Positions 56,801 through 64,000 of a stretch of 64,000 nucleotides of DNA are shown here, in pieces; positions within the stretch are counted from its first letter, which is position 1, and each line of letters opens with the position of its first letter. The notes under the pieces were generated by a model. It was not told the origin of the DNA and ran no database searches. It was given only the letters and a program-made list of their open reading frames with translations. Made by a program: the position numbers and the translations under genes. Source of the DNA: Argopecten irradians. Taxonomy: Eukaryota; Mollusca; Bivalvia; Pectinida; Pectinidae. The stretch lies in assembly GCF_041381155.1 (NCBI RefSeq), contig NC_091134.1, positions 72,499,469-72,563,468 on the forward strand, in the 5' to 3' direction.

Positions 56801-59765
56801 TTGTTCGTTACAGTTATCTGTTATGATTTATCTCCCCTCTATTGTTCGTTACAGTTATCTGTTATGATTTATCTCCCCTCTATTGTTCGTTACAGTTATC
56901 TGTTATGAGTTATCTCCCCTCTATTGTTCGTTACAGTTATCTGTTATGAGTTATCTCCCCTCTATTGTTATATTCTGTCGTATGGGCTTTCTTCCTTGTA
57001 TTGTAATAGCTATATAGTCTTCCGTTTGTTATGCTATATTTTTATCTTCTGGTATGATGAGTTATCTCCCCTCTATTGTTATGTATTGCAATAGTCTTCC
57101 GTTCGATATGCTATATTTTTATCTTCTAGTATGTATTATCTCCCCTCTTCTGTTAACGTCTTCTGATACAATTGATCTGCCGTGTACTGGTATAGACATG
57201 TAATAATATTTTATGAGTGATCTCCCTGTATTGTAATAATCTTCTGATACGGATTATCTCTCATGTATTGTCATACTTAGCCTGATGCCTTGGTCTACCC
57301 ATAATGCTCCGCATAGCTACTACGTGGAGCATTATGGGTAGGCCAGGGTACCAAGCTATTGTCATACTCTTCTATGATTTATCTCCCCTGCATGGTTTAA
57401 CAGTCTGATATGAGTTATCTCCCCTGCATTGTTCATACCTCCGTATCCAGCCCGACATAAAAGACCATGACAAAGAACAGTACAGACCATAACTGTGGTA
57501 GCGGAAGTCTCGCTAAGGCTTCTGGGTAAGCTAGGAATACTAGACCAGGCCCTGTAATTTAATAATTTAGATGTAGTAGATCAATTCACAATTTATCGAT
57601 CTTTATTTGATAACAGTAAATGCTACAATACTGTTATGCTTGATAGGTTTAACACTTTATGTTTGCTTTAATGATAGACATTTTATAATTTGACAGCTGT
57701 TCCTCTGTTATTTGCCAGAACGATATACTGTACACATGGCGCCAATATACGGCTGACATTTGCCAGAACCTGCTCAATACTGTAATGAACAATATTTTGA
57801 TGTTGGTTATATGGTCTTTGTAACACTGGTATTATGTCTGTAGTTTGGTCTGAAACTAAAACATTAACTAAGGTATGCATTAAATGCGAGTAATTTTAAC
57901 TAATTCTTGTTTATGTCTCTATGTTTAGAACTCAAACCCGAACTTCCGCTTAAAATGCACAAAATACAAGTAACATTTCAGTTACAGTTTACCTCTGCTG
58001 GAGGGATATTCTCTACTTTTCCATACAAACGCGTGGTTTAAGTCCGGATGAAGTACATAGTTCTACTAAGTAGATGCTCGTACCTCCCTATGTACATTAC
58101 CTGATTCCGCTACTTCAGTGATAGACAGGTAATGCTTGCCTCCCTATGTACATTACCTGATTCCGCTACTTCAGTGATAGACAGGTAATGCTTGCCTCCC
58201 TATGTACATTACCTGATTCCGCTACTTCAGTGATAGACAGGTAATGCTAGCCTCCCTATGTACATTACCTGATTCCGCTACTTCAGTGATAGACAGGTAA
58301 TGCTTGCCTCCCTATGTACATTACCTGATTCCGCTACTTCAGTGATAGACAGGTAATGCTTGCCTCCCTATGTACATTACCTGATTCCGCTACTTCAGTG
58401 ATAGACAGGTAATGCTAGCCTCCCTATGTACATTACCTGATTCCGCTACTTCAGTGATAGACAGGTAATGCTTGCCTCCCTATGTACATTACCTGATTCT
58501 GCTACTTCAGTGATAGACAGGTAATGCTTGCCTCCCTATGTACATTACCTGATTCCGCTACTTCAGTGATAGACAGGTAATGCTTGCCTCCCTATGTACA
58601 TTACCTGATTCCGCTACTTCAGTGATAGACAGGTAATGCTTGCCTCCCTATGTACATTACCTGATTCCGCTACTTCAGTGATAGACAGGTAATGCTTGCC
58701 TCCCTATGTACATTACCTGATTCCGCTACTTCAGTGATAGACAGGTAATGCTTGCCTCCCTATGTACATTACCTGATTCCGCTACTTCAGTGATAGACAG
58801 GTAATGCTTGCCTCCCTATGTACATTACCTGATTCCGCTACTTCAGTGATAGACAGGTAATGCTTGCCTCCCTATGTACATTACATTACTGATTCCGCTA
58901 CTTCAGTGATAGACAGGTAATGCTTGCCTCCCTATGTACATTACCTGATTCCGCTACTTCAGTGATAGACAGGTAATGCTTGCCTCCCTATGTACATTAC
59001 CTGATTCCGCTACTTCAGTGATAGACAGGTAATGCTTTCCTCCCTATGTACATTACCTGATTCCGCTACTTCAGTGATAGACAGGTTCGCTTCCTTGGCC
59101 AGAAACCCAACAATGGAGAAGACCACAAATCCACAGAAAAAGGCCGTCAGTATGTCGACGACAACTATTACCACCGAATCACTGAAATATAACATAGTTC
59201 TACATAAATAGATTACCACCGAATCACTGAAAATATAACATAGTTCTACATAAATAGATTACCACCGAATCATTGAAAATATAACAAAACTAATGAAATT
59301 TATTTGAATTTGAATTCATATGACATCGTAAACATACATTAAAAAAAAGAAAAGAAGGCAGGTTTAAATGGGATTTACTTTTAATAGATGATTTTTTATG
59401 TAAAATTGCATTACAGCTAAACAAAAATATCAACTGCTTCTGCGTGCAAGCATTCAAATTTATAAAAGAATCAGGAAAAATAGAAATAACGTTAAACATT
59501 ATAATACGGACATTTAATCAACGATACTTACAAACAAATTTGTATATTGAAAGATATTAGATAAAATTTTTAAAACTGCAGTATTCACTTATAAAATGTA
59601 TAATCTTTACTGTAAAAACACCTTTTGTTTTCAGAAATGGAACATGTAAAACTTGACTTACTAGAATGTCTTATTTTTAAAGTCACTGAAACTTGCCATG
59701 GTAAGTACGCCACCCCAGGCTGGGCCGAGAGAGAAGAAGGCTTGTACCGCTGCCTCAAACCAAAC
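44676..59765 (-). CDS. SLC6-family sodium-dependent neurotransmitter transporter, TM6 to C-terminus, with a missing exon part
   Basis: A plasma-membrane transporter that couples Na+ (and usually Cl-) entry to uptake of an amino acid or amine. Exons (minus): 59765-59662, 59181-59057, 57551-57439, 56344-56213, [amplified exon end at 45385], 45336-45169, 44810-44676. Phases join exactly except at the missing part. '[13 protein letters not shown]' is the unwound TM6; '[20 protein letters not shown]' is TM7; '[13 protein letters not shown]' is EL4; '[15 protein letters not shown]' is TM8 with the conserved sodium-site aspartate; '[10 protein letters not shown]' to 'PLPVV' is TM12; 'TPGSF' and a basic tail end in TGA at 44678-44676. 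TM1-5 exons are not in the window. About 55 codons (EL5, TM10, early TM11) are absent between 56213 and 53236. The subfamily (glycine-like or orphan invertebrate NSS) is not assigned. Confidence 0.9.
45169..45336 (-). CDS. SLC6 exon: end of TM11, TM12
   Basis: 168 bp, phase 0 at both ends. It begins '[20 protein letters not shown]', runs through TM12 ('[18 protein letters not shown]') and ends 'RTPGSFTQ'. Acceptor GTTTTAG, donor CAG|GTAAAC. The 79-bp array starts only 49 bases upstream of the acceptor. Confidence 0.92.
45385..45432 (-). CDS. SLC6 exon end (start of TM11), last copy of the 79-bp array
   Basis: Minus reading '[14 protein letters not shown]' ends GTG|GTAAGT at 45385 and joins in phase 0 to the next exon. 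It corresponds to the W-x-x-x-x-P start of TM11 in the family. Because the same segment is repeated about 100 times, which copy is the genuine exon end cannot be told; the 5' part of this exon is not found in the window. Confidence 0.65.
45385..53235 (-). repeat. 79-bp minisatellite containing exon end plus splice donor, about 100 copies
   Basis: The unit on the minus strand runs from a CTGTAG, through a 63-nt open segment ending 'ITPVIMV', to GTG|GTAAGTATCT. Copies are nearly identical; variants differ mainly in the G run ('gacgggggtg', 'gacaggagtg', 'gacggggtg'). A few disrupted units occur near 45500, 48340, 48580, 52565 and 53090. The plus-strand frames over it ('[12 protein letters not shown]' and so on) are not genes. 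Confidence 0.95.
53236..56212 (-). repeat. 22-bp minisatellite containing exon end plus splice donor, about 135 copies
   Basis: The minus-strand unit is ATACTAGCTACACAG|GTAAATT. The true exon at 56213 ends ATACTAGCTACCCAG|GTAAAG, so the unit is the last ~15 exonic bases plus the donor. Copies are more diverged than in the 79-bp array ('tggtgtagc', 'tgtgtagcctg', 'tgtataac' types). It abuts the 79-bp array directly at about 53236. Confidence 0.93.
56213..56344 (-). CDS. SLC6 exon: end of TM8, TM9
   Basis: 132 bp, phase 0 at both ends. '[20 protein letters not shown]' then TM9 '[19 protein letters not shown]' + 'TQ'. Acceptor TTTCTAG, donor CCCAG|GTAAAG, the first donor of the 22-bp array. Confidence 0.92.
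56716..57000 (-). repeat. 42-bp minisatellite, about 6-7 copies
   Basis: Units of 'gttatctgttatgatttatc' + 'tcccctctattgttcgttaca'. On the minus strand 'GAACAATAGAGGGGAGATAA' resembles the intron start just after the next donor at 57438 ('GAACAATGCAGGGGAGATAA'). Degenerate single copies lie at 57055-57085 and 57360-57430. Confidence 0.85.
57288..57348. repeat. 61-bp hairpin
   Basis: 'tctacccataatgctcc' and 'ggagcattatgggtaggcc' form ~20-bp arms around a 15-base loop; possibly a tiny foldback element. Confidence 0.65.
57439..57551 (-). CDS. SLC6 exon: extracellular loop 4 and start of TM8
   Basis: 113 bp. '[20 protein letters not shown]' then '[18 protein letters not shown]'. The aspartate and hydroxyl residue of 'GLDT' match the second sodium site. 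Acceptor AATTACAG, donor GAG|GTATGA. Confidence 0.93.
58081..59056 (-). repeat. 56-bp minisatellite containing exon end plus splice donor, about 18 copies
   Basis: The minus-strand unit contains 'CTGTCTATCACTGAAGTAGC' + 'GGAATCAG|GTAATG', the last ~29 exonic bases and donor of the TM7 exon. Copies are almost identical (rare 'gctagcc', 'gattctgc', one 4-base duplication near 58884). Confidence 0.94.
59057..59181 (-). CDS. SLC6 exon: TM7
   Basis: 125 bp. '[20 protein letters not shown]' to '[17 protein letters not shown]'. Acceptor TATTTCAG|TG, donor TCAG|GTAATG. Tandem repeats derived from both of its edges flank it. Confidence 0.93.
59165..59285 (-). repeat. 45-bp tandem repeat covering the TM7 exon acceptor, about 2.7 copies
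   Basis: The phrase 'gattaccaccgaatcactga' + 'aaatataacatagttctacataaata' is repeated. Each copy holds TTTCAG|TGATTCGGTGGTAA, i.e. acceptor plus first exon bases. Confidence 0.88.
59286..59661. other. SLC6 intron between the TM6 and TM7 exons
   Basis: AT-rich, no further repeat or exon seen. Confidence 0.5.
59662..59765 (-). CDS. SLC6 exon: TM6
   Basis: '[20 protein letters not shown]' to '[14 protein letters not shown]'. Donor TA|GTAAGT is clear. The 5' limit is less sure: AAAG|GTTTGG is used because family homology begins there, but the pyrimidine tract is poor and the exon might extend a few codons. Confidence 0.88.
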
Positions 59766-62700
59766 CTTTAGCATACAGGTGTATACCTTCTTTCTATAAT
59801 TTTGCTGTGCTTGTTTTCAAAATTTCATTTACTTAGTTTGTAATTCTCTATACACGTACATACAATGCTACTATATGTATTTTCAAGTTTGATGTGTCGT
59901 AATTTTATACTCACGAATCAAGAAGAGCTTTTAAAGTTATATTTCCTTCTAATTTAACTGCAACGATATGTCGCTTAAACATTTTATATTTGAACTCGGA
60001 CATTTAACTTGAGGATTTAGCTCCCCAAAAGCGTATGTTAGTCTATAAGAGAGCCGAAATCTAGAGATAATATATTTCTGGATTTGAATAAAGCGCATTT
60101 AGTTTTGTCGGAATGCCGAATCGTATCACGTGACTGTCGTCGACACAACCTGTACGTGGTGAGCCAGGTGTTTACGTTTTCCTTCTGGCTAGTATGAGCA
60201 AATCATGCTGGTATATGTCAACAGAATGAGTATTTGAAACATCTAATTCACACATTGCCGTAAAATATTGTGTGTTTAAAATGTTGTGATGTGCGAGCAT
60301 TATTTTGCTTTGTAGATCCAGTCTGCTGTGGTCGACCACATGGTTTGTTTATGAAAAAAAGTTGACATTTTCTTTTGGTTTCACAACTCTCGTGTTAATT
60401 CGAGATTATCGCGACGATGTCTGGAAGAGTTCGGAATGATTCGGCATCTTTCGAGCCTTTTTTTTCACGTGTACACATTATTTTTTTTTTACTTTTATAA
60501 TTAAAAAACTTACAGTGCTTCATCTTTATAAAAAGTGGTAAAATTAGAAAGTTTCAAACTCAGACAGACGGAGACAAATGTGTATAACACTTAAACAGTT
60601 TTCACTATGACAAAAAGGAGCGTAAGTTATAGACCATACAACTTTAATATTTTATTCACCACCGAAAATTACCACCGACATTGTGAGAATCACAATACTT
60701 ACAATACATATGAACTATCAGACATGTTAACGAACTTATAGTTTGTAGAAATGCAGATACATTGTTTAAGTTACATGTGCCATAACTGCGCGAACATTTT
60801 GACGTGCAATTTTTACTTCAGTCATCTATTGAAAACCACCAGGATTGATGAATTAAGCTGTGAAAAAAATTCAGATGGACAGACAAACATGTATGATGCC
60901 TTATAAACATTTGTAACAATATGGAAATGGAAACAATATGTGAAATAAAATTGTAGACCACAAGTTGACTTCCTGGTCTGACCGTATGTATTCATTTTTC
61001 TTCGCTCTAGATGTAAATATAATGATTTTGGAAGTACCGCCAAATCAGCTCTTATTTGTACATGTAAAATTAAAACATATACATTGTTAGTATTGCAATT
61101 ATCAAAGTCGTTGCTAACTGTTGGTAGGGAATAAAACATTAAAAGCTCTTTTTGATACGTGAAAAATACGGCTCATATAACTTTATGTCTTTAAGCATTG
61201 TGTTTTTTTCTATGGACGTTATTTTACAGAGGCCATTACAAAGTAAATCTATCTCATAACGAAAGAAGAAGAACACAGTTTGAATCTTGATAGTATTTTT
61301 TATAGGCTATGTCGGAGATATAACAGACATGCTTGACTGGTATGAAACCAGTGAAGTGCACAAAATTATGTTGCGATAATCTAGTATAAAGAAGGTTTAT
61401 TTTAAAGGAAAAAGATATAGATATCTTGGTTTTGGCTATCGACTTGATGGATATATTTTGCCTTACATATAAGCATTACGTGCAGAGAGCGCACGATGCA
61501 CGCTTGGCAAATCACAAGCAAACTTTGCATAAATAAAAACGAAATCAATCGTTTATCGACTTCATAAAATTGTGCTTTTCAATGCAGTGCATTTGTTAGA
61601 CATGAATTATCAAAGTAACAGTTAAAATTTACTAATTAAAAACCGTTTATCTGCGCTCCTAAATCGTAAGGATGTTTTTAATAAAAAAAATATTTAGTAT
61701 CCATGTTGTAATATAAAAATAATTCAAAATCTTCGCGTGTTGTTAACACACGTCTTAAACTGCATCTAGGGTGCCTTAATTGTACAAATACGGGACGTGC
61801 CACAACAATGTAAGTAAAATCAATTGTAATTTGTTTAGGACATTTCAGTGAATCCTCCCTTTGTTTTGTCACAGCGTCACTCTTATGACCTCTTTGTTAA
61901 CAATTATAAGAAAATTTGTTTTTTCTTCCTGTACTTTCAGCATTTACAGCTATCTACAAATAAAAAAATTACTGAAAACTTGGAGTTTGTTTTTGATAGA
62001 AGCGACACAGTAAATGATCGTTACCAGACTGTCCCCAGTGAAAACCCATGCTGCGACTGCAGGTAAACAATCAACCTAGCCAGCCCACAATAGATGTAAA
62101 GGACTTCGGCTCTTTGCAAAACTTGAACGAGTTTGAAGATAGACTATGTTACCGTAGTGATGACATCATATGATAACCCCCCCCCCTTCCAGATGTGAAC
62201 TTTGAATACAGTTCTAGATACTGAACTTTGTGAATAATCCAAGTATCCAAGTGTTGACATTTCATTTATTAAAGCTGATTAACATTTTAGAGACAATTAT
62301 CAGCTACCCAATTAGTGAATCATTTCTATTTTAATAAACAAGACCTTGATTTCTGAACAAGTTTAAATTTAGAAAATCCGAACCAACATCTTCATTATTG
62401 GCCAGTAGGCAAAGGTTTCATGTGTTGAGCATATTTTATCGAAATTGATTTGTTGTGTCATTTAATCATTTGATTGATACAAATCTTAAAGTTGAATTTG
62501 AGAAACATTTTTTTCCTTTCATTGTGTGTTTAATTGTACATATAATTCTGCATAGAAAGGCTACTTCATTAATGATCAGTCACACAAAGAACATAGATAA
62601 AGTAACTCACATGTTGAAATTCATATTTGAATTGAAATCAGAATTTGGTATTTCATGTGACGACTTTGAATCTCATTGCAGTTGATAATCATTTATCGCT

Positions 62701-62876
62701 AAGTGGTTTTACAGACATTCAGTTACTTAATTTTTATTGGCATTATTACCATTGAATGTTGAACTTTGGTTACTATGTGAATTTATCATGTTGTATGTTT
62801 AATGCTTAGTTACTATAGAATAAGTGTAAATTTGTTGCCTATACCTTTAGTGTGTACATAAACAAAACATTCGAAA
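59766..62876. other. Intron or intergenic DNA with a dispersed repeat
   Basis: Exons for SLC6 TM1-5 were looked for and not found. Bases 59915-59945 and 61138-61190 carry inverted copies of one phrase ('caa.aagagcttttaa') also present at 44050-44110, bounding a possible ~1.27-kb element. Nothing else supported. Confidence 0.4.
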
Positions 62877-64000
62877 ATGTCTCACGGTAAGCCTGAAATC
62901 GTGACCGATCCGTCCGATTCTATAAATCAGGCCGCATTAAATGAGGATTCAGGTTCGAATGATAGAATTAGCGATTCTGAGACTTCACGAGTGCGTACGT
63001 TAACCGAACAAGGTAAAGAACCATTTCGACAGAATTTTAATTAATTATGTTATAGAGCTGACCAAAAATGGTTAGTGATAGAAAACATTGTATTTCATTT
63101 GAAGGAATCCGAACTAGAAGTCAGAACATTACGACAAATGAAAACTGATATACAAAAAATGAGAAAGGAATTTCTGGATAAGTCCAACGCAGTGTCGGAA
63201 TTTCTTAACAGAAATAGGTCAGAGGAAAGTATAGATGAACATAAAACACACAAAGAACAAATGGAACGAAACGTAAAGATAATAGCCAGACTCGCTAAAC
63301 GAATTGAGGACGCATTGTTAGACAAGACGGAGACTGCCTCAAGAAGCTCCAGTTCATCAAAGGTAACAATTCATAAAAGGGAGGCAACCCTCGTGAGAAC
63401 ACGATAAGATTTTCTAAAAAGGGAAGTTGAAATAAAACAAGCTGTAGCTCTACAGTGAAATGGAAATTTTAAAGCAAAGCGAAGTTGTCGCGCGAGCTGA
63501 AGTTGAGGCTGAAGACGCTGATGATTCAGATAACAGTAGTCACTATATTTCACCAAGGGTTGAAACCATGACTGGACCTCAAAAGGTACAGAGTTATTTA
63601 GATGAACTTCCTCCCATTAGTCAACCTACAGTCACGGCACAAACCGGATTTCCGTTCAATACTATGGTCACATCACAAACCGGATTCTCATATAACCCCA
63701 ACGCAACGACATTTCAACAAAAAATGAACACTTCGAGGTACGCGTTGCCTAATCCTACGCATACTGTTACGACGGCGCCAACAGGGTTATTCACCATTAC
63801 GCCTACTACCACGGTCAGTAGTTCGAATCACATTCCGCTCACAACCACGGTGTCTATAACGTCAACCGTCAGTAATCCAGTTAACCGATAGACAATTTAA
63901 CGGTATTCTCAAACTACCTCATGAAGAAAGAGTTGATGATTTCAAGATTTACCAACTTTACCGATGAACCAGAAGCATATATTGCATGGAAAAATGAACT
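62877..64000 (+). pseudogene. Start of a decayed Bel/Pao-type gag, cut by the window edge
   Basis: From ATG 62877 a frame reads 'MSHGKPEIVTDPSDS', meets a TAA at 63042-63044, and carries on in the same frame with a coiled, charged segment ('TLRQMKTDIQKMRKEFLDKS') to 63407. After a frame change it continues with an acidic then Pro/Thr-rich stretch (63460-63891). After a further change it ends at the window edge with 'LMISRFTNFTDEPEAYIAWK', the pattern that opens the DUF1759-type Gag core of Pao elements. The family assignment rests on that last phrase and the N-terminal coiled-coil layout. Confidence 0.6.

Noticed and set aside
45385..59056. CRISPR-like direct repeats
   Set aside because: The repeats are contiguous tandem copies without unique spacers, in animal intron DNA.
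60822..61139. Possible SLC6 upstream exon on the minus strand
   Set aside because: The frame lacks any TM1-5 signature such as the glycine-rich TM1 motif and has no suitable splice sites in phase.

Overview
The window is animal nuclear DNA, AT-rich, with short exons in long repeat-filled introns. The interspersed repeats (a tRNA-derived SINE with the 'AACGTCCTATTAACAGCC' core, many 'TTATCTCCCC' motifs) suggest a marine mollusc, probably a bivalve. Species cannot be named from sequence alone.

Layout. (1) 3233-14202, minus strand: CHORDC1 (CHORD/CS-domain HSP90 co-chaperone), eight exons with its start codon; the last exon(s) lie left of base 1. Its introns hold 31-, 44- and 47-bp minisatellites, a SINE, a dimeric tRNA-like SINE and several terminal-inverted-repeat elements. 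(2) 15690-25650: a broken DDE-type transposase gene split by a 9.1-kb Ty3/Gypsy LTR retrotransposon with intact gag and pol (16199-25283). (3) 25950-34390: a head-to-tail pair of a ~1-kb repeat, one copy split by a second, decayed LTR retrotransposon (26741-32996). (4) 35350-37765: remains of a CR1-like LINE with nested elements. (5) 37766-44675: mostly featureless. (6) 44676-59765, minus strand: the 3' part of an SLC6 sodium-dependent neurotransmitter transporter (TM6 to C-terminus), broken up by very large minisatellites. (7) 59766-62876: repeat-rich intergenic or upstream intron DNA. (8) 62877-end: the start of a decayed Bel/Pao-type gag.

Most striking observations. First, the minisatellites are not randomly placed. 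In both host genes most start at, or within tens of bases of, an exon edge, and four of them repeat a unit that itself contains the end of the exon plus its GT splice donor (79-bp, 22-bp and 56-bp arrays in the transporter, 47-bp array in CHORDC1). The transporter therefore carries roughly 100, 135 and 18 extra donor sites at three successive exons. Second, the 3' LTR of the Gypsy element contains two clean GT-AG introns that are precisely absent from its 5' LTR, so part of the element has passed through a spliced RNA. Third, the transporter exon for TM10/early TM11 is represented only by its amplified 3' end; about 55 codons are missing between two abutting arrays.

CHORDC1 and the transporter are unrelated in function and transcribed in the same direction; nothing suggests they work together. 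All exon limits are from reading splice sites and phase by eye; no alignments were run.
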